From: Laetiporus sulphureus 93-53
Lineage: Eukaryota; Basidiomycota; Agaricomycetes; Polyporales; Laetiporaceae
Length of the DNA: 64,000 nucleotides
Assembly: GCF_001632365.1 (NCBI RefSeq)
Contig: NW_024468523.1
Span: forward strand, 491,635-555,634
Direction of reading: 5' to 3'
Made by a program: the position numbers and the translations under genes. Under the pieces are notes generated by a model, which saw only the letters and a list, made by a program, of their open reading frames with translations, searched no databases and was not told the origin of the DNA. Of this stretch, positions 44,940 through 56,598 are shown piece by piece. Within the stretch, counting starts at the first letter, position 1, and each line of letters begins with the position of its first letter.

Positions 44940-47222
44940 ATGGCCACCTCCCCGCGGAGAGTCTCCACGCTGCACTGGAACAAGTCATCGACCCAGGAGT
45001 TGCGCAGCCATGTTGTCGCGCCATTTCAGGATGACGCTATCTATCTCATCAACGAGAGACGGCGCGCTGTCCTCGCGGAGATCGATAACGCCAGGTTCTC
45101 GTACGTGACGTGCTTGGTTCCAAGTAACCCTTCGCAGAGTTGTTGAAATGGTGGTGGCAGATGGTTCCACATAAAGGTCGCGTTCGTATCTGGTGCCGGA
45201 TTCTTCGCCGATGCGTGAGCCTACTTCTCATGTTAACACGGATCATATGACATGTTGGGGCGTTCATTAACCTCACAATACCAGATATGACATCTTTGCC
45301 ATCAACATTGTCGCTTCCATGCTAGGATACGTGTACGGCGACGGTACGTTTTGAAAGCATCCGTTAATTATTTGCATACCGATGGTGGTTGTCGCAGAGG
45401 ATGATGTTTCGAAGATGTCTGCTGCGAACGGATCATTGGACCCGATGAAGAGTCTCGGTGTCAAGATCGCGACGCCCATCGGGATAATCGTGGGACAATT
45501 ATTCTTTGGCTGGCTGGGCGACCTTCTGGGCCGCAAGCGTATCTGTAGGAGCACATTATTTCCACACTATGCTGTCGATTTGCTAACTTGGGCCTTCGCC
45601 GTAGATGGCCTTGAGTTGATCATCATGATAGTCGGCACATTTGGCCAGGCAATGTCGACCCCCAGTCATAGCGTCAGCTTTGTCGGTCTCCTGATCGCGT
45701 GGCGATTTTTTGTGAGTCCGCTGAACCTCATTCACATTTTGCTGTGCTGAGGTACCTGCAGATGGGCATAGGCATCGGGGGAGACTATCCTCTCAGCGCG
45801 GTGATCTCCTCCGAGTTCTCTTCTACTCGCATCCGGGGCCGTGTGATGACCGCTGTGTTTGCGAATCAAGGCTGGGGACAACTCGGTAAGTATTCAGGTC
45901 TCTTCAGCATCAGGGGCACAAAGGCTCACACACGACTCCAAGCTGCAACGGCTGTCTCCTGCATCGCGGTGCGTGCATACAGGGACAGCCTTCTCGGTGA
46001 CAGCGCAAATTTCTTCAAAGACATAGACCAAATATGGCGCATCATCATCGGCTTTGGTTGTGTGCCTGCCGTCGTCGCTCTTTACTTCCGTCTTACCATC
46101 CCGGAGACCCCTCGTTTTACTATGGACATCAAGCGGAACGTCGAACAGGCAGCAATTGATGTCGACGCATTCCTCACGACGGAGGCATACACCGTTGACC
46201 CGGAAGCGGTGTCTCAGAGGATTGCGGCAAGGAAGGCTACGAAGGAGGACTTCCGTTCATATTTCGCGAAATGGGAGAATTTGAAGGTGCTTCTAGGTAC
46301 TGCTTATTCGTGGTTTGCCCTTGATGTCAGTGGACGTTCGCGGGAGGTCTTTTTCCACGGCTGACACTATACATTGCAGGTCGCTTTCTACGGTCTTGGG
46401 TTGAATTCATCCACCATTCTGGATGCTATCGGATTTGGATCGCCTGATGAGAGATTTGTCGGAGGCCGCGCAGCGTACGAGAACCTCAAAAACATTTCTA
46501 TTGGTAACCTCATTCTTTCGCTTGCTGGGTTCATTCCCGGATACTGGGCAGCCTTTTTAGTCATCGACCGCTGGGGCAGGAAAAGCATTCAGTTGATGGG
46601 GTTCTCCATGTTGACCGCCCTGTTGATTACCATGGGTGCGTATTAGCAGCAAGATAGCAAACCTCTCTGACATGGACTACGTAGGGTTCGCATACAACCG
46701 CTTGATGGTCGCTCCTCATGGCAAGGCAGTCTTCGTATTTCTCTACTGCCTGGCAAACTTCTTCCAGAATTTTGGCCCCAACACTACCACCTTTATAATA
46801 CCAGGAGAGGTGTTCCCGACGCGATATCGATCTACAGCGCATGGAATTTCCGCTGCAAGCGGTAAATTTGGTGCGGTGGTCGCGCAGGTCGGCTTTCAAT
46901 GGCTCAAGGATATTGGTGGCCAGAACGCGTTCCTGGATCACATGTAAGCCCCTTACATCCGATCAGGTGTGCACGACATCGACGGGTTCTCGGATAGTTT
47001 GCAGATCTTCGGCTTCTTCATGCTTACTGGCATCTTCTCTACTATGCTGATACCCGAGACAAACCAACGCTCCTTGGAGGCACTTTCAAATGAGCGGCAA
47101 GATAGCTTCTTCCGTATTCCTAGTAAACGCATGTCCCTACCTCACGCTGTCAATTCCTCATTGTCGCGCAGGTCGTAGCCAACGCGGGAGTACGGGAACT
47201 CAAGGAAGCGCTTTCCCCATGA
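44940..47222 (+). CDS. PHO84-type phosphate:H+ symporter B
   Basis: Same family as the gene at 38974-41219. The N-terminus [17 protein letters not shown] is followed by [162 protein letters not shown] and [19 protein letters not shown]. About ten introns keep the frame. The last exon is uncertain: after the intron ending at 47171 the homologous phase gives a long odd tail to 47353, another phase gives [16 protein letters not shown] with a stop at 47222, and no splicing gives a stop at 47178. A plasma-membrane phosphate uptake role is expected. Confidence 0.9.
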
Positions 47223-48603
47223 CTCCAATCCGACTCCCTCCATTGAGCGTAAACGGGGCTCCCGCAACCATCACCATCGCTGACAAGCATGGATGTGCCG
47301 ATTTTGATATTGTATCTCCGTATACCAGCACGTCAGATGCGTCCTTCACATAAATATCTACCCATTCGTTTCACAGTGCTCGTCTATTACCTATTCATGT
47401 GCTTTCGTCGCTTGCACGCAATTTGCATAATATGTACCGGGGTGTCTTCGGGAGGTAGAGTAGACTATGTAAAAGAATGTTCAATGTAATTAACAAATGT
47501 CGATTATCTCTCGATCTCGCAGTAGAAGATTCGGGTATTATTGACACTGGAAGCCGTGCTTGTCGAGTAGTACTTTCCGCCTAACGACTACGTGGAGAGA
47601 TATCCGCATGGCATCTTAACGCGCCACGGCGCGGAGGTGCAACGGATGACCGTGAAGGGTCAACGCGGCTGGTACGCCTGCGTCCACTCGGCACGGAAAG
47701 ACCGGAGGGCTAAAGTGACGCGTACTATCGCGTCAGCAAATTGCACCAGGGTAAAGCATCTCGTATTCATACCTAAAGTGACGCGTACTATCGCGTCACT
47801 GTGCTATGCATAAGTACATCGGTACAGTGCGGAACGATAGGTAAAACCACGTACGCGGATTGCACCAGGGTAAAGCCTCTGGGGCATCCGAAGTACTCAA
47901 TGCGAATATATATGCTGGCTGTCATGACTCTGAAGGCAAATGAACGTTGGGGAACTCAATATCGAGTGGGGCATATACTAAACTAGGAAACAATATGACC
48001 TTATAAGTAGTATAGTGACGGTGGCCCGACACCCGAAGGCGGCCGCAAGCGACACATCTTCGTCGATTCCATTACCAAGGGTGGCCGAAAAGCATAATAT
48101 AGGACGATAGGACTCAATATATGCAATAGTCAATCAGTTAAGTCCTTGACATGTTTGGGCAGCCACCGTGACGATGCGATCACGTGCATGTGACCGACGC
48201 GTCGCGCAGCGGTCTTACCGGGCGCGTATGACCCCTTTTATTTCTCTGTGCATCTTTTGAAACATAGTCGACGGAGAAGATATATGCTGTCCTTCTTATG
48301 ACTCTCAATCCCCTCAGAAGACCACAAACTCTGAAAAAAGGACCATTCCACGAACGCGCTGCTTCGATTTCAATTGATAAAGCTGGACCAGATACGCAAC
48401 ATGAGCTTGCGTCCTCTGCTCATCAAAATGCAATATATGCGTTCAAAAGTGTACATGTGAAACTTTCCTCCGTGTATACTGATACTATGTTACAGTAGAA
48501 TGGTACGCATTGACGTTGAGCAATAAATACTCTGAAAGCATGAGAGAGGGAGAGGTCGTGTATATGTAGACGTCGTGAAATGGCAAGTACTTAACATTTG
48601 CTT
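47223..48603. other. Repeat-rich intergenic region
   Basis: No gene recognised. Contains the direct and inverted repeats at 47711-47876 and, at 48160-48240, a GC-rich stretch. It lies between the 3' ends of transporter B and the Ncp1-like gene. Confidence 0.5.
47711..47876. repeat. Paired short direct repeats containing an ACGCGT palindrome
   Basis: A 25-bp unit TAAAGTGACGCGTACTATCG (continuing CGTCA) occurs at 47711 and 47774. An 18-bp unit ATTGCACCAGGGTAAAGC occurs at 47740 and 47859. Inside the first unit, GTGACGCG and CGCGTCAC form an inverted repeat around TACTAT, perfect in the second copy. ACGCGT is the core of the MBF-type cell-cycle element, but the location is downstream of both neighbouring genes. 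Confidence 0.75.
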
Positions 48604-49999
48604 TCACGGCTTGCCCGTCAGCTGCTGCATCTTCGCTTCCCTTTCGCTCTGTAAAAAGTACGCAAAGACGCAGGTCAGCGCCGATACCCAAGGTGCTACC
48701 GAAAACCAAGCACTCACGTCATCAGCGGCCTTCTGCGCTCTCAACCACTCCACCTCCAAATTCTTCTCCTTCAGCATATCCGTAATATCCGCCGCATGAT
48801 CCCTCGCCGTCTCCCTCGCATCCTCATATGTCCACAACTCCGCCTGCGCACGATCAAAACGCGCCTTCGCCGCAAGGTGCTCGAGCTCCTCCTTGTGGAA
48901 CGTGCGCAGCGCCTTGGCGTGTGCGCTCACCGCACGGCTTTCCTCGCGCACCGCGTTCTTCTGCATCTTCTGGATGTCCGCGAGCTCCTTGATCGCCTGC
49001 TCTAGTGCCTTGCGCTCCACCTTCCCTTCAGACTTGAGCACTTTGGAGATCTGCTTGCCTACTTTGGCTGCACGGCACCATGAGTGTCTGTCCTCTCGCT
49101 CAGATAAAGGACGTACCATGCGCCTTCCCGATGCGTGACCTTTGCTTCGGCGTCAGCCCGGCCTCCGCGACCTTGCTCCTCTCCACAAAGCTGTGCGTAT
49201 CGTCCGGCTGGGGCGTCGCACTAGGCCCAATTGTGCCGGGACCCTCTGCAAAGGTACCTCCGCTGAGGCTGAAGTGCCGCCGCCTCTCGGAGAAGCGCGA
49301 CGCCGATGTGCTACGCCCGCTCTCGAAATCGGCGCGATCATGGCTGCGCCCGCGAGAGGTAGCTGAGCGGAAGGAACGCAAGGAGCCCGTGCGCCTCGAT
49401 ATGGAGCGGGTCCGGCCGTGACGGGACGGCTCGTCCATAGGAAAGTCCTCATCGACGTCGGCGTTTTCGTCGGTACCTTGCGGTGCGTTGCTGTCCACGA
49501 CGCCATTACGCCGGGGGTTCTGGGCGTTGTCCGTCCAGAGGATGGGAATAGGCTTCATGTCGGTGCTGGTTCGTGGGGAGCGGGACGTCGAACTTTGTTT
49601 GTCTTTCGCGCCCGCTGAAGATGCATAGCCGGAGTCAGAGGTCGTGCTCGCCGCGGCTGCGGATGACTTGGAGCCGACAGGGAGTTGCTCGTCGTTAACG
49701 TCACCACTGGTATCGCTTGTGCTGGCACTTCCCTTGTCCGTGGCGATGACGGGGTTCGGTGCGATGCTCACTGACGACGGGCGGTCGAGATCGGCTTGCT
49801 CGCCGTCCTGCGGCTGATCTGCCTTTGGAGCCACGTTATGGTCGGTGTCAGCCGTCGGGAGGATAGAGTCATCGACAGTTTCGCCGTCCTCATTATTTCT
49901 GGTGAATATATGCATGATGGGTGCGTCGTAGTAGAGGCTGTGTTCGGATGCGGTATCGGGAGGGGGAGCGGTGGGGGAAGACAAAAGTGGGGGAGACAT
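48604..49999 (-). CDS. Ncp1-like coiled-coil protein
   Basis: The N-terminal half is disordered and Ser/Thr/Arg-rich (RHGRTRSISRRTGSLRSFRS). After an intron near 49120-49070 a long coiled coil follows: VGKQISKVLKSEGKVERKAL, EQAIKELADIQKMQKNAVRE, HAKALRTFHKEELEHLAAKA and ADITDMLKEKNLEVEWLRAQ. A second intron (about 48717-48653) leads to a short SEREAKMQQLTGKP end. This architecture matches a fungal family usually annotated as DNA-binding protein Ncp1; its function is poorly known. The start is not certain: ATG 49999 (MSPPLLSSPTAPPPD) is preferred over 50062, which would add 21 residues. Confidence 0.72.
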
Positions 50000-51165
50000 G
50001 GATGACGGGTGGGTGGGTATAAGACGGATATATAGCGGATAGGCAGGTGTGGCGCTGGGCACAACTCAGATGCCAGTGGAGTGCTCCCACGCGCCTGGTC
50101 GATCGAAACCGCGCGCTTGCCCTGATCGGGCAATGATATACCCCTTTTCGGCGATGACGTCGGCCTAGAGCTAGTGGTGTTTACTGATTAACATTCTGGG
50201 ATACGACGGTCTGCGTGCTTCAAGGTCTGTCGGCGCTCGAAACGACGGAGGCGCGCAAGTTCGTTTGTGTCGCCACAAGTATCGGCGACAGCGCTCTTTC
50301 ACCTGCAACACACAGTTCATTGGCTATTGCATCCCGTTGTGTTGTTCTTCTGTCTACAGCCGCTGTCCTTCGTGATTGCATACTAGATCTTTCTGGCGGG
50401 TGTTAACAGTCACACCAGCTTGTCCCGTCACGACTTACATGCATGTAGTAAGCTGTTGGAAGATTTCGTATTGATGATGAGTACTCTATGGTTGTGCGGC
50501 TGTGCAGTAGTCTGGCACGAGGCTGTGGAGTACGTGATGTGGGATGGGGACTCGAGGAAGCTGTGTACTCATGATGCGGACCTTCGGAGAAGGCTTGTCC
50601 ACGCACAGCATTTAGGGCGTCGCAATATGGTCCTTACACTGGGATGTGAGTGCTCCATCAATTGTATGTCATGAAATGGATGCGATAACTGGTACAGCTT
50701 TGCCATCCTGTGGAGCGGGGCAACGTGATAGCAGAGCAGGTGCTGAGCTGCGAAACCCAGTCAACATGTCACGCGGCCTAGCTCCCCCGAAGACCGGGAT
50801 TTATGTACCAGTGCTAGCCTTCCCGAAGCGGGAGAAGGTGAGCTGCGTACATTGATTTGCAGACCACATGAGTAACGTATGGGGCAGTGCGAGCGTCTTC
50901 GGCTCTTTAGGATGCCTATATAGTCGCACGATGGGGTGATACCATTGATATCAGTACCTGGCCCACAGACGTGTCTCCAGTATTTCCTGACTTTACGGCA
51001 TCCTTCAAACGCCGAACCGCCCGCCGTGTCAAAGATCGAAGAGCTCGAGAGATCGTGAGTGGTGAACCTTTCTACAATAACATACCGTGACGTTTCGCAC
51101 GTAGGCCATGAAAGCTGCTGCGATGGGTGAGGGACAGGTTGCTGCACAAGCGAACTTATCACTCC
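50000..51165. other. Intergenic region upstream of F-box gene
   Basis: No supported gene. A short frame from the ATG at 50767 reads GLAPPKTGIYVPVLAF, reminiscent of the N-terminus of DHDPS-family aldolases (PPPPGVYVPAVLFF), but nothing downstream matches, so at most it is a gene fragment. Confidence 0.4.
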
Positions 51166-52594
51166 ATGCAACAGCTGGAGAGCGTCTCACGTCGGCAGGT
51201 AAGAATTGTCGCATTCAGCAATACTAAGCTCTGCACCCACTGAAGCCTTGCCAAGAAATCCCGACCGATGTGTGGGAGAACGTAATTGACCATTTGTGGA
51301 ACGGGATCGATAATTTGAAAGCATGCACGCTCGTATGCCAAGCATGGTACCCTCGGAGTCGATTTCATCTATTGCGACAAGTCAGGCTGTTCAGCGACGT
51401 GGACGCGAAAGCATGCGCCAAGATGCTCAAGCAGAAGCCCACGCTCGCGGAAGGCGTGCGGGACTTGTTCATCGTAGGAGGCAAATCGCTCAACGAGCGA
51501 CTGCCCATTCCTCACCTGTCGACGATGGCGATGATGCTCGCGCGCAAGCTGCCGAAGCTGGAGCACCTCGAGATCTACAAGGCAGACTGGCAGCCGTGGA
51601 CGATGCACAAAAACGTTGTCTTGCACCTCTCTTCCTTCTCCTCTGTCACGCACCTCACCCTCAGTGACATCGCATTCCCGTCAGTCACCGCCTTTGGACA
51701 GCTCGTCTGTGCGTTTTCTTGCCTGCTCCGGCTGAAATGTGAAACTCTCCAGTTCACACACGGCCGCTTCAATAACGCGACATTCAGCGCTTGGGGAGAT
51801 CGTGTGAAGACGAGGGAACTACACCTCGATGGCAGCGATTCTGCCAAGGACGTGATTGACTATTTCATCTCCACTGGGATGGGGGCCAACGTACAAAGGT
51901 TTTTCATCTTAGACAACACTCAATCGTGGCCCGCCACTTATGAGAATATACACCGACTATCGTTTCAGCGGTTGATTGATTGTGCGGCGACGTCTCTTGT
52001 GGAGTTTCAAATATTCCTTGCCGAAGAATACACGCCGCAGAGTACGGCGGAGCGCGCTAGTGAGCAATTCAGTCTCGATTTATGCATTATGCTGATAATC
52101 ATTTTTGTCAGATGGCACGCTATCCTGCGCCAACAACACTGCACTCAAGAAGCTGTTGTGCGCTATGCCAATCCCCACACCTTACGAGCTCAAATGGATA
52201 TGTGATTTCCTCTCTACCATGCACGCGGCGGAACTCCAGCAGCTGTCTTTGGTGGTCGACATCCGTGGCAGCGAAGCGTACTTCAGCGTGCAAGACATGT
52301 TGAGCGCATGCGGACCTGCCGAATTCTCGCAAATCGACGCTGTGCTCTCATCCCATCGGTTCAAGAGCCTCCGTCAAGTAGAGTTTCAGTTGTGGGCCAC
52401 CAGGTGGGCAGAGAGCATCCCAGATGCCAAGCAGTGGGAGCTGCGACTGGCGGTATGCTTTCCGCAGCTCATCAAACGAGGGTTTCTGCGGTGAGTAACG
52501 CACACTGGCTGCTCTACGCCTCGTCTCAGAGCAATAGCTGAAAACACCTTATCGGCATTTCAGTGCAACGGTGATGGTAGACATGAGTTCCTAG
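51166..52594 (+). CDS. F-box-type protein 1
   Basis: Exons start at 51166 (MQQLESVSRRQ), then 51246 to about 52071, 52112 to about 52491 and a short last exon ending at 52594. The N-terminal core EIPTDVWENVIDHLWNGIDN followed by LKACTLVCQAWYPRSRFHLL is the F-box pattern common in Agaricomycetes, where large families occur. Leucine-rich repeat-like segments follow (LSSFSSVTHLTLSDIAFPS, LKSLRQVEF-type). F-box proteins recruit substrates to SCF ubiquitin ligases; the target is unknown. One intron is only about 40 nt (GTCTCG...TTGTCAG). A close relative starts at 63337. Confidence 0.85.
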
Positions 52595-53010
52595 CCCACC
52601 AGGTGGGAGGTCGTCGTTGCGACCTGGCAGTGGTAATGCGAGTTTCAAGGGAATGCATAGCTTCATTACTATGGAATGCAGGACAGGCATGCGAGCTCGA
52701 CGTGAAAGGAGTTGTTTAAAGCCTGGGGCATACTCTGATGTGTAAGCGAGCTTGCGGAATAAAGGCAGTGGAAAGGATGGATACCCACATTGAGCATATC
52801 CTCTCTTATGTTTGACGACCTTGATGTAGTTATTCGACGCTCTACATTGAATGTCAACGTCATTGCGTCGAACACATAAGCGCACAAAAGTGCTTGCTAT
52901 AACCTCACAAAGCGGAATTGCGATACTTCTACATGTTTCCTCCAGATGAATAAGTTATCCGTAACAACCAGCCTTTAAAATTCTAATCAGTCCCAAGGAG
53001 ATCCTCTCGC
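52595..53010. other. Intergenic region between convergent F-box and phosphatase genes
   Basis: Only short frames; 3' UTRs expected. Nothing else recognised. Confidence 0.5.
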
Positions 53011-54558
53011 TCATAACCCTCCAAAGTCGCCCTGGATGTTCCGCTCATCGATTGCCAGGAATTCATGCTTGTCTGCGTACAGGGCAGCGATAACTTCACG
53101 CTCGCGCCACTCGCCACTCTCAGATCGGAGCAGCGTATAGTTGATAGCCAGAGCGGACAGAGCTCCTCCGTAGGCGTGCGAGATTCCTAATCGTCGTGTA
53201 GCAGTGAGACCAATACAGTCAATACAATACGTATTACGCACCGGTATCAATGATGATGATCTTGCCGTTGCATCTCGATACAATTTTCTGCATCTGCATT
53301 GAGCATCATACAATCGAGGACACAATGCATCGGACTTACCTCAAAGTCTGGCGTATGCCCCATGATCATCCTCCTCGTGCCCGTCTCCTTCAACACCTTG
53401 TCCACCTTTGCACAGGCCACATCCTCCGGCTCCAATGCCCATCCGCGGTACCATAGCGGGCCATCGGTTCCATACAACCTCTTCTCCGCCTCCGTCGCGT
53501 CCTCAGGCAGGCCGGGGTACGCGTGCGGCGGATGTGGTGGCGGTGGCTGGCGCGCCTGCAGTTTATGCAGGAGGGACGCGCCCAGCGAGTTGATGCGCGA
53601 GGGGAAGGGCGTCAGGTCAGGGTAGCTCTGCGCGAGCCCGCCATGCACGAAAGAGATCGCGGCGTGCGAGAGTGGTGAGAAAGCGGAGGGAGAGGAAGGG
53701 TCGTAGTCGGCGTTGGGAGGCCCGAGCGAGGGATGCAGAGGGAGGCGGCTAGCTGTGGTGTAGTTTGTTGCCCAGCTTTTGCCGATGGACCCCTTGGAGA
53801 GCATTTGCTGACGCGCGGCGACCGAGCCGAAGGTGTCGATCTCGGAAGGGTAGACGTATCTTCGCGGCGCAAAATTAGTCCAATAGCTACACGCAAAGCG
53901 GTTGTCAGCAGCGCAGTACTTACCTCCAATCACCTTATTTTGCATATACTCAGTTTGTATGATCTTGAAGGCTCAAGAAAGTGAGACTTACCTATCACGT
54001 TCATCCATTCGTGGTTGCCCAAGAGCGACAGAACCGTGCCTCCGGCGGCATGGGCTTGCTCACGCAGCTTTTCCATCCAATTGTACAGCTTGATGGTATC
54101 ATCTCCTCTATGCGTGCGTTCGTCAGCATGTGTCATCAAAATGCAGAGAGTACCTACCGATCAATAATGTCACCAGTCTGCACGAAGAAGTCTACGTAGC
54201 CGCTCCAATTTCCCTCCGCATCTACCACACCCGCCATTTTCAAGACCGTCTGTGCGTTCTGCATGTCTCCATGGAGGTCGCCCACCGCAACTATGCGACG
54301 TGTGTATTGCCCTGGCGCGGCATGGACATCGTTAACGTTCACGTCGCTCGGGCGGTAGCGCATTCCAGCGCCAGCGCGCAGAGGCTGCTGCGCCGCATTT
54401 TCGTGAGGTTGTTGCAACTGTGCTTCAGGATGGGTCGCGAATGGCCAGGAAAGCGGGAAGCTCGCGACAGACTTGAGCAACTCAAATTGGGGAGCAACGA
54501 CGTATAGCAGCCCGCAGATCGGGACCAGCACGGCTAGAAATAGCAGTATTCGAGGCAT
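53011..54558 (-). CDS. Membrane-anchored calcineurin-like metallophosphatase
   Basis: The N-terminus MPRILLFLAVLVPICGLLYV is a signal anchor, so the catalytic part is probably lumenal or extracellular. Metallophosphatase motifs are complete: VAVGDLHGD, QTGDIIDRG, LLGNHEWMNVIG, SFVHGGLAQ and MIMGHTPDFE, followed by IVSRCNGKIIIIDTG. This is the PPP-like subgroup related to Shewanella-like phosphatases. Joining LLGNHEWMNVIG to the conserved GDWRYVYPSEIDTFGS requires a 10-nt exon (53924-53933). Substrates are unknown. An insert rich in Pro/His (QPPPPHPPHAYP) separates motifs. The stop is at 53011. Confidence 0.88.
53924..53933 (-). other. Putative 10-nt microexon in the metallophosphatase
   Basis: Read on the minus strand GTGATTGGAG lies between an intron ending AAAATAAG and one starting GTAAGT and ending GCGAAG. 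Including it gives ATA G|GT GAT TGG AG|A TAC, that is I-GDWR-Y, exactly the family consensus; skipping it changes frame. Confidence 0.7.
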
Positions 54559-55146
54559 TTTTGAACGATATCGGTATGTTTAAGGAAGTGCGGACTTTTT
54601 GGCGTGCGAGTGGTACATGAGCCTGCCACGACGACGAAGTTGGGAATTAAGCTGAACGAAAAGGCGTGGATGCCAAACGTGGGGTAGTATATGATCGCCA
54701 CGAGCTTTTAAATGGGCGCTACCGATCCGTTCAAACTTGAACTCCATCCTTCCCTCTCCTCACGATCAGGCTACTACAGCTATTCAAACGGTCCGCTGCT
54801 AGGTTAAGTGATATCTACATACTCTTCTAACCGTACTTGATGTGATTGAACTCAGATAGAATTGTCCGCACAATCGGTTGGCTATTTCTATGGCCATTCG
54901 TTCTCCTGTTCGAGCGCGTTCCCCTGTTCGAACGCATTCCCGAAACGTTCGCGAGAACAAGACTCCTCACCTCCACAAAGGCAGATACAGCTGAGGACAC
55001 GAAGACCCGTAGGCACAAGGTGTACGTAGACGTTCTGGTGCCGGCCTCAAACGAGAAGCGTACCGCCTTCCCGGGCAACCACAGGAAGAAGGTCTGCGGT
55101 CGGCATCGACTATCCGAAGATTGATAGATCTGAGCAACCTAAGTGC
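54559..55146. other. Upstream region of the phosphatase gene
   Basis: It contains an open plus-strand frame (54846-55124) with an internal FERVPLFERIP repeat but no recognised domain. It may hold an upstream exon of the next gene. Confidence 0.4.
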
Positions 55147-56269
55147 ATGGTCTCGCCATTACCTGTTCGACAGAAGATTACGACGAAGCCAGTCTGCGAC
55201 AGTGGAGCAGGACAGGCGAATGCAAACAAGTTTTTCAAGGATACTTCGCCTATGGGTGGAGCGCACAGTGCTCAAGATCACCGGACGAGTAAGTCAAGCG
55301 GGAGAACAAGCGTGTCGCGCGACTTGGACTTGCAAAAGCCCACTCGAGCAAGCCAAGTCATCTCCGGCTCCCAACACAGCTTTGCGTCACCCTCTCAAAT
55401 CCAGTCGAGAGTCCACAGTTGCAAAGTTGCTTCATCCAGTGACTGTACGAGATCGACATCAACTGTTTGGGATGCAGGCTTGGATGCGACCTCCCGGCTC
55501 TCTCGACGAGCCCTGGCTGCTTACATATTCTCCCTGCCGCTTGACGAGTCCGATGTATCTGATATCGAGAAGCCCTCTGATATCCTCTGCCCGTGTCTTC
55601 TTCTTTGTTCCGGGCTAGTCGGTCTCCAGAACGCTTAAAGCCCGGCATGTCCAGAATTGAAACGCCTCGGCCACATGCTCGATTGTTCGATAGCACCGCC
55701 AACATATATACGCCTGACCTAATGCTTCCATCGAGCTTCGATGACGTTGAAAAAATGTTGCAAAGCATCGGCTTGGCGAACGATCGTAGCTCTTCTTTGC
55801 CAATATCCATTGTCTCTTCGACCTCAAGTCTGGATGCTGTCGAGCAGTTGCTCACTACTCCTCGATTGGAAGAATCTTCAGCTTGTGTTTCTCTCCACGC
55901 TTGTTCACCTGACGCACCGTCATACACATACCCTTCCTCTCTATGTCTTCCTGTATCGCCCAATGACAATCACGCCGAGTCATTCTCTGCCTGTGACGAG
56001 ACTCTTCAACTGCCGATGGCCACTTGTAGCCCTGTTGCGCTTGCGACGCCTTATAGCCAAGTGATACCAGCGCATTGCCCTTCTCCAGAAAACACTATGC
56101 CATCAACGTTTCAATCTGGGGGCGGCGTGTATTTGGATTCTGTCATCTCATGCTTGCCTTCGTACGAGGCGCTCTCATGGGCTTGGGCGGACTATTCCTC
56201 CTATTGCTGGCTTGGATATACTTCTGTTATGAACTGCCTGAAGATCGTCTTCAGACCTTCGCTCTTTGA
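55147..56269 (+). CDS. Hypothetical Ser-rich protein, possibly tail-anchored
   Basis: Open frames 55147-55638 and 55593-56727 overlap and appear to be parts of one gene, but their junction near 55560-55620 could not be fixed. The second part is Ser/Pro-rich (SSSLPISIVSSTSSLDAVEQ). A 42-nt intron (56127-56168, GTGTAT...TACGAG) would join FQSGGG to ALMGLGGLFLLLLAWIYF and a short polar end at 56269, a typical C-terminal membrane anchor. Without splicing the frame runs on to 56727 without a helix. No family was recognised. Confidence 0.4.
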
Positions 56270-56598
56270 CATTTCTGGTCAGTTGAGCAGTCTACACACA
56301 CTGTGTCCTGCCGCCACGTTTCTATCATGTTCTCAACCAAACCACGCGCATATACGCCGCCGAATTCTGTCGTTGAACTGTTACATACGATCTCGCCATG
56401 ATGTCTTACATAAACATAGATATCCGCATAGACAATACTGCATAGTATACATGAATTCTGTCATACACCTTTGTTACATGGCATGTTATTTGTTCTCACT
56501 CGGAAAAATTGCAGCACTCGAAGCCGGGGACTGTACGATTACAGCTTGGCGGTCACAAGGTGATCGTCAAGAGCCGTCGAAGCCGAGGAACCATCTAG
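56270..56598. other. Intergenic region between hypothetical gene and glutathione peroxidase
   Basis: If the 42-nt intron above is spliced, this stretch is 3' UTR of two convergent genes. Nothing else seen. Confidence 0.45.

Noticed and set aside
50767..50853. Possible aldolase N-terminus (GLAPPKTGIYVPVLAF)
   Set aside because: Too short and with no matching downstream exon; similarity to GVYVPAVLFF may be coincidental.
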